Positions 1-8,133 of a stretch of 64,000 nucleotides of DNA are shown one piece after another. Below the pieces are notes generated by a model. The model worked only from the letters and a program-made list of their open reading frames with translations. It ran no database searches and was not told where the DNA came from. Origin of the DNA: an uncultured bacterium (GTDB lineage Bacteria > Cyanobacteriota > Vampirovibrionia > Gastranaerophilales > Gastranaerophilaceae); the NCBI GenBank assembly GCA_949282195.1, contig CASDOW010000004.1, positions 1-64,000 of the forward strand, given 5' to 3'. How positions within the stretch are numbered: the stretch's first letter is position 1; every line of letters starts with the position of its first letter. Made by a program: the position numbers and the translations under genes.

Positions 1-574
1 AAATCTTTGATTTCACAGGAGCATACTTTTGAAGTTTGAATTGCGGCGCGATGCGCCCAATGAAAACGAAAAAGCATACGGATGTGAGTCCGTGACGGCA
101 GACCGTAGAGGTCTGGCGGACAGGACGACACTGGACGATTGCGACGTAGAAATCTTTGATTTCACAGGAGCATACTTTTGAAGTTTAAGCCTTAGTCCGG
201 CTGGACTTAGGCGAAAACGAAAAAGCATACGGATGTGAGTCCGTGACGGCGAAACGTTGAGTTTCGGCGGACAGGACGACACTGGACGATTGCGACGTAG
301 AAATCTTTGATTTCACAGGAGCATACTTTTGAAGTTTGAATTGCGGCGCGATGCGCCCAATGAAAACGAAAAAGCATACGGATGTGAGTCGGCGCGATGC
401 GCCCAATGAAAACGAAAAAGCATACGGATGTGAGTCCGTGACGGCGAAACGTTGAGTTTCGGCGGACAGGACGACACTGGACGAAAGCGACGTAAGAATT
501 TGTGTGAAGCACAAATTCCTCAGGAGCATACTTTTGAAGTTTAAGCCTTAGTCCGGCTGGACTTAGGCGAAAAC
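1..574. repeat. modular hairpin repeat array, ~150-bp unit
   Basis: Units lie at 1-149, 150-300, 301-495 (enlarged by an internal duplication) and 496-574 (partial); the array continues off the left edge. Each unit has conserved blocks (CAGGAGCATACTTTTGAAG; AAAAGCATACGGATGTGAG; ACAGGACGACACTGGACGA) separated by three variable hairpins. At the first hairpin, GAAATC/GATTTC alternates with GAATTTGTG/CACAAATTC. At the second, ATTG-c-GGCGC/GCGCC-CAAT (40-61) alternates with GCCTTAGTCC/GGACTTAGGC (one mismatch). At the third, CAGACC/GGTCTG (99-115) alternates with CGAAAC/GTTTCG. A fixed stem ACGGA/TCCGT (78-93) sits in the middle block. The sequence differs while the pairing is kept, so structure seems to be what is preserved. 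The array is clearly GC-richer than the flanks. Whether it acts as RNA or as DNA is unknown, and I do not recognise the family. Confidence 0.9.
345..436. repeat. 46-bp tandem duplication inside repeat unit 3
   Basis: Bases 345-390 are repeated exactly at 391-436. The duplicated piece starts at the GGCGC hairpin and ends at TGTGAGTC, so unit 3 carries two copies of the second hairpin and of the GCATACGGATGTGAG block. The exactness suggests a recent slippage or unequal recombination event within the array. Confidence 0.9.
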
Positions 575-593
575 ATTTGTTATTTTATTAAGG

Positions 594-716
594 TTATCTT
601 CTTTTGAAAGATGAGCATTTTTTCAATCTACTTAAGTTGATAGCTTTCATTTCAATTAAATCTATAAGCTCAACTTGTTTCATATTCCTTATTTCCCTAA
701 GCTCTTTAACATTCAA
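594..716 (-). pseudogene. possible XRE-type helix-turn-helix remnant (40 aa)
   Basis: The minus strand reads a 40-residue peptide from a TTG at 716 to TAA at 594, preceded by GAGAGG about ten bases upstream. Residues about 4-33 (KELREIRNMKQ, then VELIDLI, then INLSRLKK) resemble the first helices of an XRE/Cro-type HTH domain, which normally spans about 55 residues. It lacks the end of the domain and anything after it. It may be a truncated regulator or a chance reading. The 575-803 stretch otherwise shows no gene; a 67-codon TTG-initiated plus-strand frame there (604-807) has no recognisable content. Confidence 0.25.
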
Positions 717-803
717 TATGACAAACTACCTCTCAATATTTGTATACTTTATTCTTAATATTAGAAAAGAATTAAACCATATCAAATTTATTTCAACAAA
801 CAA

Positions 804-833
804 TTGACTAATAATTATTTTTAATTGTATACT
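804..833 (+). promoter_or_regulatory. near-consensus promoter for the glycosyltransferase remnant
   Basis: TTGACT (804-809) and TATACT (828-833) are separated by 18 bases, close to a sigma-70 type consensus. Transcription would start near 840, giving a leader of about 48 bases before the GTG start at 888. Confidence 0.6.
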
Positions 834-887
834 TATCACAAATTACCATTTTATTGGTCTATTGCGCCAAGAGGAAGTTTCAATCTG

Positions 888-1836
888 GTGAAAATTTCAA
901 TTATTATACCTATATATAATGTGGAAAAATATTTACGAGAATGTTTGGATAGCATTCTTGCTCAATCCTTTCAAGATTTTGAAATAATATGCGTAGATGA
1001 TGGTTCTGCAGACAGTTCCTTGGCTATTTTACAAGAATACAAAACAAAAGATGACAGATTTGTAATATTACAACAAAGGCATTCCGGTGCCGGAGCTGCC
1101 AGAAATAACGGTATAAAACTAGCAAGAGGAGAATATATACAATTACTTGATGCTGATGATTATTTTGAACAAACTTTATTAGAAGATATGTTTGCACATG
1201 CTAAACAACATAATGCAGATTTAACTGTGTGTTCGTCTAAAAAAGTTGACGCTTCGGGCAATATAATTGAAAGCGGCAATCCGCTCTGGCCTCTTGATAT
1301 CGATAAAGTACCACTCGAGCAACCGTTTTGCTGGAAGGATTTTCCGGAAGATATCTTTAATTTCTTTTGTGTAATACCTTGGAATAAGCTATATTTGAAA
1401 AAATTGATTACTGATAATAATTTATTTTTTCAAAATATTAAATCCAGTAACGACTTAGCCTTTAGCCATTTGGCAAGAATTTGCGCAAAGAAAAATTATT
1501 GTATTTAATAAAGAACTCATAAATTACAGATGTAACAGAGAAGACAGTATTGCTGAATATAGAGCCGATAATACAATAAATATCATTAAAGCTTTTTTAT
1601 TTGTAGAATCTTTCTTGAAATATAAAAACATCTACCCAAGCCTCAAGGAAGGATTAACTAAAGCATTTATAAACCATATTCGTGCAGGTGTTATACTTTG
1701 GAATCTTAAACAAATAAGACAAGAAAACATAACAGAGAAATTTCTGACGTTAACAAAAAACACTTATAAATTTATGGATCAAGATATTATAAATCTTGTT
1801 TGTTACGGCAAAATAAAACATCTGGATTTTAGATAG
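888..1836 (+). pseudogene. family-2 glycosyltransferase, frameshifted
   Basis: This is a GT-A fold family-2 glycosyltransferase remnant. It opens with KISIIIPIYNVEKYL and continues with VDDGSADSS, SGAGAARNNGIKLARG and the metal-binding LLDADDYF. Such enzymes move a sugar from a nucleotide donor onto surface polysaccharides. GTG at 888 is preferred over an upstream ATG at 825 because AGAGGAAG lies about ten bases before it and conserved sequence begins there. The first frame stops at 1508. From about 1490 the reading continues one frame over (IIVFNKELINYRCNREDSI and onward) to a TAG at 1834. The slip falls at an A5 run at 1491-1495, so either a single-base indel or a sequencing error is possible. 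Intact homologues are usually about 300-330 residues, which matches the combined length. Confidence 0.75.
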
Positions 1837-2058
1837 CCAAAGTTTGATGACATTGATATTTATAATGAAATTCCAGGTGGAGCGTTTTTTGTTAGCGAAG
1901 ATTACAAAAAAGGGGTAATAGATAAAGACGGGAAAGTTATTTTAAATCCAATCTATGATGAAATTTCGTATAAAATAAAAGGAAAAGAAATATTTTTCAT
2001 TGCAAGAGCAAAAAATTATGAATTTAAATTTAACAATAAAGGAGATTCGCTTGAATAA
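1837..2058 (+). pseudogene. WG (KWG)-repeat protein fragment
   Basis: Directly after the TAG at 1834, the same frame stays open to TAA at 2056-2058 with no start codon of its own. It reads PKFDDIDIYNEI, then KKGVIDKDGKVILNPIYDEI, the pattern of WG repeats (GxIDKxGKxVIxPxYDEI), so this is about one and a half repeats. WG-repeat proteins have no defined biochemical role that I can assign. The piece could be the tail of a WG protein whose front was lost when it was joined to the glycosyltransferase remnant, or part of one long gene broken by the TAG. I favour decay. Confidence 0.5.
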
Positions 2059-2167
2059 TCAAATTAATTTTGATAGGATAGTTGAAACACCTTATAAGAA
2101 CAATAAAATAAAAGACATGTTCTCTATTGTTGAACAAGAAAGCTAAACTGATTATACAAAAGGCTAT

Positions 2168-2710
2168 ATGGCAGAAGATATTTTTGAAAAAATTTTTAAA
2201 GATTGCAAAAGATATTCTATAAAAGAATTATATAATAACTACGGTATTATCCCTAAAGAAAAAGGTATATATCTTGTAGAATGTCCTGAAAATTTTAAAG
2301 TTGTTTTTAGCGATTATCCTGAAAGAGAATTAAAAATTAACAAATATTTTTATGCAACAGATCTTGCCGACAAATATAAAAGAACTTCATATAACAGAAT
2401 ATTAAATATAGCAAAAGCAGATATAAGAAAAAAAGGCACTGCTTTAAACAAGCGAATTAAAGAATTAATAGAGTGTGGATACAGAAAAAAAGACAAACAC
2501 GATGGCGGACAAGCTATATGGCAAATTCAAAATAATGAACAATTGTTTGTGTGTTGGGAAACGCTTGATGAGATTAATAGAAAATGGAACAAAACTTTCG
2601 ATACTGCTAAAGATGCAAAAAGAGCATTAATTGATTATTTTTATAATAAATATAATGAATATCCGCTAGCTAATATGGAAGAACAAGGAAGATATAAAAA
2701 ACATTTATAA
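2168..2710 (+). CDS. GIY-YIG-nuclease-like protein, probably 5'-truncated
   Basis: The product has 180 residues. KGIYLV near residue 37, the basic stretch KRTSYNRILNIAKADIRKK, and HDGGQAIWQI followed by LFVCWE near residues 116-134 resemble GIY-YIG-type small proteins, where a GG-x-x-IWQ segment followed by a hydrophobic-C-W strand is common. The second YIG part is not clear, so activity is doubtful. The same frame is open upstream from a TTG at 2051 (31 codons, preceded by AGGAG at 2039-2043) but is cut by TAA at 2144, which suggests the real gene started there and is broken. It lies with other damaged genes. Function is uncertain. Confidence 0.5.
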   Translation: MAEDIFEKIFKDCKRYSIKELYNNYGIIPKEKGIYLVECPENFKVVFSDYPERELKINKYFYATDLADKYKRTSYNRILNIAKADIRKKGTALNKRIKELIECGYRKKDKHDGGQAIWQIQNNEQLFVCWETLDEINRKWNKTFDTAKDAKRALIDYFYNKYNEYPLANMEEQGRYKKHL

Positions 2711-2831
2711 ACAAATGTTGTTAGCAAAATTTTAAATCTTCTATTGCTTGAATTAAATTCAAAACACAAGAGTGTTATCTTTAATCTTTTAAAAATTAAT
2801 CCAAATTATCAGTAAATATTTTTAAGAGCAA

Positions 2832-2860
2832 TTGAAAGTTTTATTCAAGATTGCTATTAT
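2832..2860 (+). promoter_or_regulatory. cysE promoter
   Basis: TTGAAA (2832-2837) and TATTAT (2855-2860) are exactly 17 bases apart. The start codon follows 22 bases after the -10 box, with GTGAGG as ribosome binding site. The gap between 2711 and 2831 shows nothing else I can name. Confidence 0.6.
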
Positions 2861-2881
2861 TATCTTATCAAGTGAGGTAAC

Positions 2882-3532
2882 ATGCGCATTTTTAATTGGA
2901 TTAAAACTATAATAGAAGATATAAACACAATAAAAGAAAAAGATGCAGCAGCAAGGAGCATTTTAGAAGTTATTTTTCTATATCAAGGTTTCCATGTTCT
3001 TTTAGCCCATAGAATTGCACACAAGCTTTTATATTGGAAAATTCCTTTCATTCCAAGGATGATTTCTCAAATTGCAAGATTTTTTACAGGAATTGAAATT
3101 CACCCCGGAGCCTCAATCGGAAAAAGGTTTTTCATTGACCATGGCATGGGTGTTGTAATCGGTGAAACCACAATAATTGGAGATGATGTTTTAATTTATC
3201 AGGGTGTTACACTGGGCGGAACAGGAAAAGAACAAGGTAAACGCCACCCGACCTTAGGAAATTTTGTAACAGTCGGAGCAGGAGCAAAAGTCCTTGGCAA
3301 TATTGAAATAGGGGACTATACAAACATTGGAGCAGGCTCCGTTGTAATAAGTGATGTGCCTGAACACTGCACAGTTGTGGGAATTCCGGGGCGAATTGTA
3401 AAACAAAAGAAATTTATCCATGGGCAATTACAGCACAACAGAATTCCTGACCCTGTTTTGTGTGAAATGAACAGATTAAAATATGAAATAAAAGATTTAA
3501 AAGAACAACTAAAAGAAAAATCTAATTTATAA
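2882..3532 (+). CDS. cysE: serine O-acetyltransferase
   Basis: This enzyme acetylates L-serine with acetyl-CoA, the first step of cysteine synthesis, in the cytoplasm. The 216-residue product has the N-terminal helical part ([16 protein letters not shown]) and then the left-handed beta-helix of hexapeptide repeats. It carries the CysE signatures [20 protein letters not shown] (catalytic His in DHG), [30 protein letters not shown] and GIPGR. This is the short form of the family (about 220 residues), with a charged coiled tail after residue 180. No cysK is adjacent. The stop abuts the stop of the convergent exporter gene with no bases between. Confidence 0.95.
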   Translation: MRIFNWIKTIIEDINTIKEKDAAARSILEVIFLYQGFHVLLAHRIAHKLLYWKIPFIPRMISQIARFFTGIEIHPGASIGKRFFIDHGMGVVIGETTIIGDDVLIYQGVTLGGTGKEQGKRHPTLGNFVTVGAGAKVLGNIEIGDYTNIGAGSVVISDVPEHCTVVGIPGRIVKQKKFIHGQLQHNRIPDPVLCEMNRLKYEIKDLKEQLKEKSNL

Positions 3533-5068
3533 TTAATCTTTTGGTGCGCTCATAACAAAGCACAGAGGAATAAACATAAAACACAATAAACTGAATATTG
3601 CAAAAATATCAACATAACTCAATAATTTAGCTTGAGATAACATTGAATGATAAAGTATGCCATTTGCTTTTTTTGCTGCTGTCATTGTGGGTAAAAAAGT
3701 GCCGACTTTTGCGCTTAGAGAGCTTACTCTTGTTAAAAATTGCGTATTTAGCGTGCTTAAATTTGAAACAAGATAATTTTGATGAACTTGAGACAAAGCA
3801 ATAACTAGTGCATTTGTAATTGAAATTGTAAAAGCGGTTACAACACATTTTGATAGAGAATGCAACCCTGCCGCAAGTGCTAATTTTTCTTTTTCAACAG
3901 TTGCAAGTGCAAGTTTTGTAATCGGAATAAAAGCAAACATAATCCCTGCCCCTAAAATTATATTTGGGATTATAAAATAAGAAAATGAAACTTGTAAATT
4001 TAACTGTGTAAATGTGAAAGTACTTGTTGCCAAAAGAAAATAACCAATTGCAGCTATAATTCTGTTATCTAAAAATTCGCACAATTTTGATACAATCATC
4101 ATAAATACAATACAAGATACAGCTCTTGATGTTAAACTTAACCCCGCAAGCTCCGCATTATACCCCATTAAACTTTGGACAAACCCAGGCAAAGTGCTTA
4201 AGGTCATATAAGCTAACATATTTACACCGGAACCCAAGATTGTTCCTATAAAAAAGTTTTTATTTTTAAATATTCTAAAATCAGTTATAGCTCCTTTATA
4301 TTCTAATTCCCATACAATAAAAAATATCATTGAACAAACTGAAAATCCGCTCAGCCAGCAAATCCACCTGCAATCAAACCACCCATATTGACTTCCTTTG
4401 TCTAAAACAGTTTGCATGGGTAAAAGCCATAAAATTAAGGCAGAAAAACCAACAACGTCAAATTTGTCAATTTTAATTGATGTTCTATTGTTCATAACAT
4501 TACAATGAATCATAACCATGGAAGCCACAACAACAGGAATATTAATAATAAAAATCCATTGCCATGATAAATGTTCAACTAAAATCCCGCCCATAGCAGG
4601 GCCGACAATCGCTGACACCATCATCCCAAGACCAAATATACCCATAGCAGCCGCTTGCAGGTGTTTTGGGAAAACTTGCATTAAAATAGCTTGGCTCAAT
4701 GGCATAAAAGGGCCGCCGCCTATCCCTTGAATAATTCTTCCGATAATTAAAATATTCAAATTTGGTGCCATAAAACAAATTACAGACCCAATTGCAAAAA
4801 TAAGAGAAATTATTTTCAATAATTTTCTTCTTGTAAATTTAACCTCCAGCCAGCCTGTAATGGGTAACATCATAGCATGGGCTATCATATAGCTTGTTAC
4901 AACCCAGTTTGCTTCATCTCTCGTTGAACCAAACTGACCTGCAATATACGGGATTGCAACGTTAACAGATGATGTCGCTAACATTGAAAAGACAGTCGGA
5001 AGCATTACGCTTATGGTAATCAGCCAAAGCGGTATATTTAATTTTTCATATAGTGATTTTGTTTGCAC
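3533..5068 (-). CDS. emrB: DHA2-family MFS drug exporter, EmrB type
   Basis: This inner-membrane drug:H+ antiporter has 511 residues, and its hydrophobicity fits the 14 membrane segments of the DHA2 family. Visible motifs are the MFS loop GWLEVKFTRRKLLK, IIGRIIQGIGGGPFMPLSQA, and the antiporter motif C region VGPAMGGILVEHLSWQWIF. It pairs with the membrane-fusion protein just upstream (12-base gap) and probably with the outer-membrane channel encoded divergently. Substrates cannot be told from the sequence. The order marR-emrA-emrB on one strand suggests one transcript repressed by MarR. Confidence 0.93.
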   Translation of the reverse strand: MQTKSLYEKLNIPLWLITISVMLPTVFSMLATSSVNVAIPYIAGQFGSTRDEANWVVTSYMIAHAMMLPITGWLEVKFTRRKLLKIISLIFAIGSVICFMAPNLNILIIGRIIQGIGGGPFMPLSQAILMQVFPKHLQAAAMGIFGLGMMVSAIVGPAMGGILVEHLSWQWIFIINIPVVVASMVMIHCNVMNNRTSIKIDKFDVVGFSALILWLLPMQTVLDKGSQYGWFDCRWICWLSGFSVCSMIFFIVWELEYKGAITDFRIFKNKNFFIGTILGSGVNMLAYMTLSTLPGFVQSLMGYNAELAGLSLTSRAVSCIVFMMIVSKLCEFLDNRIIAAIGYFLLATSTFTFTQLNLQVSFSYFIIPNIILGAGIMFAFIPITKLALATVEKEKLALAAGLHSLSKCVVTAFTISITNALVIALSQVHQNYLVSNLSTLNTQFLTRVSSLSAKVGTFLPTMTAAKKANGILYHSMLSQAKLLSYVDIFAIFSLLCFMFIPLCFVMSAPKD

Positions 5069-5080
5069 GGCTTTTTATGC

Positions 5081-6154
5081 TTATTTTATTTTTACTCTTG
5101 GTACGACACTCATGCCAGGAACGATATTATAATTTGAGATATCTTCAGTAAATACAATTTTAACAGGTACCCTTTGAACAACTTTTACATAAGAACCAAC
5201 AGCATTTTCAGGAGGGAAAAGACTTGCCTTAGCACCTGATGCCCTTTGGATACTATCCACTACGCCGTCAAAGGTTTTTCCTCCATAAGTATCAATTTTA
5301 ATTTTTACTTTTTGACCTTTTTTCATATGAGTCAATTGCGTTTCTTTAAAGTTTGCAACAATATAGCAATCTTTAGGCACAATTGTAACTATCGGGTGTG
5401 CTTTTTGAGCATATGTACCGATTTCAACATTTTTATTAGTTATTGTTCCGTCCTTTGGAGCAATCAAGGTTGTATATGATAAATTTAATTTAGCTTGTTC
5501 AACATCTGCCATTAATCTTTTAATTTCAGCTTCTTGAGAACTTTTTTTAGATATTGTTGAATTAAGTGCGCTATTTGTAGCTTTTAATTGTTCTTGAGCA
5601 GCCTTAAATTGTGCTTTTGCAACATCCAAATTTTTAATTGCATTGTCTAAATCCTGTTTTGTAACAGAACCGTCTTTATATGCGTTTTTATATCTCACAT
5701 AGTCACTGTTTGCATATTCAAGAGTTGATTTAGCGCTATCAATATTATTTTGGGTTTGTTTTGTCATAGCGCCCATTTTATCTATATCGCTAACTGAAAC
5801 TTTTAATTCAGCTTGCGCTTTTTCCAGTTTTGCTTTTGCGCTATCGAGCGCCACTTGATAATCCGCAGGGTCAATTTGAGCTATAATTTCTCCTTCTTTT
5901 ACAAAATCGTTATCATCAACATTTAATTCAACAATTTGACCTGAAACCTTAGGAGCCAGATAAATCATATGAGCTTCAACAAAAGCATCATCCGTTGATT
6001 GATAAAATGAAGAATAAACTATACCGAATATTCCCATTAAAACAAAAACAATTGCCGTAATAACAGGAATTATGACTCTTTTTTTCTGATATGGCTTTCT
6101 TTTTTCTAAAACTTTTTTTCTTGCTTCTTTATAGTATTTCGAATTTTTATTCAT
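5081..6154 (-). CDS. emrA: HlyD/EmrA-family membrane fusion protein
   Basis: This is the periplasmic adaptor linking EmrB to an outer-membrane channel. It has 357 residues: a basic cytoplasmic start, one membrane anchor (about residues 27-50), a biotinyl-lipoyl half-motif (VSGQIVELNVDDNDFVKEG), a long alpha-helical hairpin rich in K, A and E (about 95-215), the second lipoyl half (LIAPKDGTITNKNVEIG) and a beta-barrel end with VVQRVPVKI, typical of EmrA. It starts 15 bases after the marR stop, so it is likely cotranscribed. Confidence 0.93.
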   Translation of the reverse strand: MNKNSKYYKEARKKVLEKRKPYQKKRVIIPVITAIVFVLMGIFGIVYSSFYQSTDDAFVEAHMIYLAPKVSGQIVELNVDDNDFVKEGEIIAQIDPADYQVALDSAKAKLEKAQAELKVSVSDIDKMGAMTKQTQNNIDSAKSTLEYANSDYVRYKNAYKDGSVTKQDLDNAIKNLDVAKAQFKAAQEQLKATNSALNSTISKKSSQEAEIKRLMADVEQAKLNLSYTTLIAPKDGTITNKNVEIGTYAQKAHPIVTIVPKDCYIVANFKETQLTHMKKGQKVKIKIDTYGGKTFDGVVDSIQRASGAKASLFPPENAVGSYVKVVQRVPVKIVFTEDISNYNIVPGMSVVPRVKIK

Positions 6155-6169
6155 TTTTTTTACCCTTTT

Positions 6170-6625
6170 TTATGTTTTCAATTTTGTACTTTTTGAAATG
6201 TTTTCTTTAATTTTATTCAATATTTGATGACATTTCAATAATTCTTCATAATCTATATTATTTAAATAACTTGCTCTAATTTTTGTAATAATAGGAAGAA
6301 TTTTATCTCTTAATTCACTTCCTTTTTTCGTGATTTTAATTCTGTTTATTTGTCTACCGTTTGAATCAATTGAGCGCTCTAATAGGCCTTGTTTTTCTAA
6401 AATATTTATTAAACGATTAACATTTGCCCTATCTTTACCGATTAATTCGCCGATTTGTCTTTGATAAATTTTTTCATTTTTTGCAATCGTATCTAAAATG
6501 ATGAATTGTTCGGGAGTGATTTCAAACCCGTATTTTTTAAAGCACCTTAAAGTAAGCACTTTAATTAAGATTGCTGTTGATACTACGGTATTTGATAAAG
6601 AATTTTTTTCAAGTTGATTTAACAT
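6170..6625 (-). CDS. MarR-family transcriptional repressor
   Basis: This winged-helix regulator of 151 residues has an N-terminal dimerisation helix, then EQFIILDTIAKNEKIYQRQI, then the recognition part GKDRANVNRLINILEKQGLLE and the wing SNGRQINRIKITKKG. It is the first gene of the efflux operon. A perfect inverted repeat lies 15 bases upstream of its start and overlaps its -10 box, so it most likely represses itself and emrAB, and perhaps the divergent channel gene. The inducer is unknown. Confidence 0.9.
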   Translation of the reverse strand: MLNQLEKNSLSNTVVSTAILIKVLTLRCFKKYGFEITPEQFIILDTIAKNEKIYQRQIGELIGKDRANVNRLINILEKQGLLERSIDSNGRQINRIKITKKGSELRDKILPIITKIRASYLNNIDYEELLKCHQILNKIKENISKSTKLKT

Positions 6626-6640
6626 TTCGCTTTACTTTTA

Positions 6641-6672
6641 TTTTTTTATGTTATCATAATAACATAAAAAAA
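6641..6672. promoter_or_regulatory. MarR operator: perfect 14-bp inverted repeat
   Basis: The left arm (6641-6654) and right arm (6659-6672) are exact reverse complements around a CATA spacer, with core ATGTTAT/ATAACAT. It sits between the divergent marR-emrAB and channel genes and covers the marR -10 box. The size and position are what is expected of a MarR-dimer site. Confidence 0.75.
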
Positions 6673-6681
6673 TTTTGTAAA
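6653..6681 (-). promoter_or_regulatory. marR-emrAB promoter
   Basis: Read on the minus strand, TTTACA (6676-6681) and TATGAT (6653-6658) are 17 bases apart. The -10 box lies inside the operator palindrome, so repressor binding would block polymerase. The message would begin about 20 bases before the marR start. Confidence 0.6.
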
Positions 6682-6709
6682 TACTAAAATTAAAAATTCA
6701 TTAACAACT

Positions 6710-8095
6710 ATGACAAAGAAAATTTTATTACTGTTTTTTATATCTCAATTGATGCTGTCTTGTTTTGCTTTTAGCTTAAAGAAAAATCAAGACAGCTCTC
6801 AAGATAAACTTCAATATTTAAATTTAAATTTTTGGGAAAAATTTCAAGACGACAATCTTATCTATAATTTGCAAAAAGCATTTAATAACAACATAGATTT
6901 AAAAATTGCAAATTTAAAAGTAAAAGAAAGTGATAAAATTGTTAAAATGTCCTTGTCTCAAGAACTCCCGCAAATAACTTTTGACGGGCAATTAGGAAGA
7001 ACTTTTGCTTCTTCTGATTTATATCGGGGCGATAACAATTTTCAAATATACAGCTATAAACTATCAAGATTTTTACTTCCCGTAACGGCAAGCTATGAAA
7101 TAGATATTTGGGGCAAAAACCGCCTTAGAACAAAAGGGCAAAAACAAAGCCTTAAAATGGTTCAACAAGACGAAAGAGCAACATATATAATTTTAGCTTC
7201 AACTTTAGCCGTTGATTATTATAATTTAGTTAAAACAGATAAATTACTTGAACTTCACAAAAAACTTTTTGACCTATCCGATAAAACTCTTAACTTAGTT
7301 TCAAACAAAGAAAAAATCGGACTTGCCTCAATTGACGATGTTCTATCTGCAAAAGAAAACAAAGCTCAAATTGAAGCAGGAATAAATGACCTTGAAACAA
7401 ACAAAGAAGTTTTGCAAAATCAAATCGCCTATTTATTATCCGATAAACTTTTTGAAGATATAAAAAGAAGCTCGTTTGATAAAGTAAATCCCTTAAATAA
7501 TACTCCTGAAAGCCTAAATTCAAGTATCATTCTAAACCGACCCGATGTCATAGCAGCCAAAGAAGGAATTCTAAAAGCAGACTATGAAGCTCGTGCTGCC
7601 AAAAGAGATTTACTTCCAAGCTTCACTATTATGGGAACTTTTGGTTTTAACGGATACACAAGTTTATCTAAAATTTTTGGTGCTCACACAGGAATGGCTG
7701 ACTTATGGCTTATGCCAAATTGGGATATTTTTGACGGAGGTCGAAAATATAACATCATGAAATTAAGAAAGCTTCAATATGAACAAGCTCAAAAAGAATA
7801 TGAAAAAGCTGTTATTGCCTCAATTCAAGAAGTTAACGATACATTAGCCATACTAAAAAAAGAAAATAAAAACTATAACTTATCAGAATATATTTCAGAA
7901 ATCACAAAAACAAAAGCAAAGTTAAAACTAAACAACAGAAACTACGGGCTTGCAAACGATTTAGATTACATTTTGTATCAAACTGCCGAAATTTTAGCGC
8001 AAGAAAAGTTGGTTAGCGATAAAATAAATTATATAATTTCATCTGTAAATTTATATAGAGCAACAGGTGGTGCTGATTACACAGAAAATCTATAG
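6710..8095 (+). CDS. TolC/NodT-type outer-membrane efflux channel, likely lipoprotein
   Basis: The product has 461 residues: a signal peptide ending in a lipobox-like MLSC at residues 15-18, then two outer-membrane efflux protein (OEP) repeats. Landmarks are LNFWEKFQDDNL, NIDLKIANLKVKESD, PVTASYEIDIWGKNR, LNRPDVIAAKEG and WDIFDGGRK, all typical of the NodT family of RND/EmrAB outer-membrane channels. The predicted outer-membrane location implies a diderm cell. It is transcribed away from marR-emrAB across the shared operator, so the three parts of one tripartite pump are probably co-regulated. There is no strong Shine-Dalgarno before the ATG. Confidence 0.9.
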   Translation: MTKKILLLFFISQLMLSCFAFSLKKNQDSSQDKLQYLNLNFWEKFQDDNLIYNLQKAFNNNIDLKIANLKVKESDKIVKMSLSQELPQITFDGQLGRTFASSDLYRGDNNFQIYSYKLSRFLLPVTASYEIDIWGKNRLRTKGQKQSLKMVQQDERATYIILASTLAVDYYNLVKTDKLLELHKKLFDLSDKTLNLVSNKEKIGLASIDDVLSAKENKAQIEAGINDLETNKEVLQNQIAYLLSDKLFEDIKRSSFDKVNPLNNTPESLNSSIILNRPDVIAAKEGILKADYEARAAKRDLLPSFTIMGTFGFNGYTSLSKIFGAHTGMADLWLMPNWDIFDGGRKYNIMKLRKLQYEQAQKEYEKAVIASIQEVNDTLAILKKENKNYNLSEYISEITKTKAKLKLNNRNYGLANDLDYILYQTAEILAQEKLVSDKINYIISSVNLYRATGGADYTENL

Positions 8096-8133
8096 ATTTA
8101 ATTATCGTTAACTACAAAATAAGGAAAAACCTT

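Noticed and set aside
78-115. Resemblance of GATGTGAGTCCGTGACGGCGAAAC to a hammerhead ribozyme core
   Set aside because: The needed CUGANGA core is not there, and in other units the GAAAC bases are replaced as part of a variable hairpin.
13-529. Overlapping minus-strand open frames of 89 to 114 codons through the repeat array
   Set aside because: They stay open because the unit length is near a multiple of three. The units preserve hairpin pairing rather than codons, and the frames lack ribosome binding sites and known domains.
1-574. CRISPR array
   Set aside because: The conserved blocks differ in length and alternate with hairpins that recur between units instead of unique spacers; no cas gene is near.
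1-574. Integron attC sites or group II intron
   Set aside because: No integrase or reverse transcriptase is present, no consistent R-box (GTTRRRY) pairs are visible, and the GTGAG stretch is too short to indicate an intron boundary.
604-807. Plus-strand 67-codon frame from a TTG
   Set aside because: Very AT-rich, no ribosome binding site and no recognisable domain; it overlaps a more protein-like minus-strand peptide.
1834-2146. Stop codon reassignment (TAG at 1834 and TAA at 2144 inside otherwise open frames)
   Set aside because: Intact genes throughout the window use TAA, TAG and TGA as normal stops, so local gene decay is the simpler reading.
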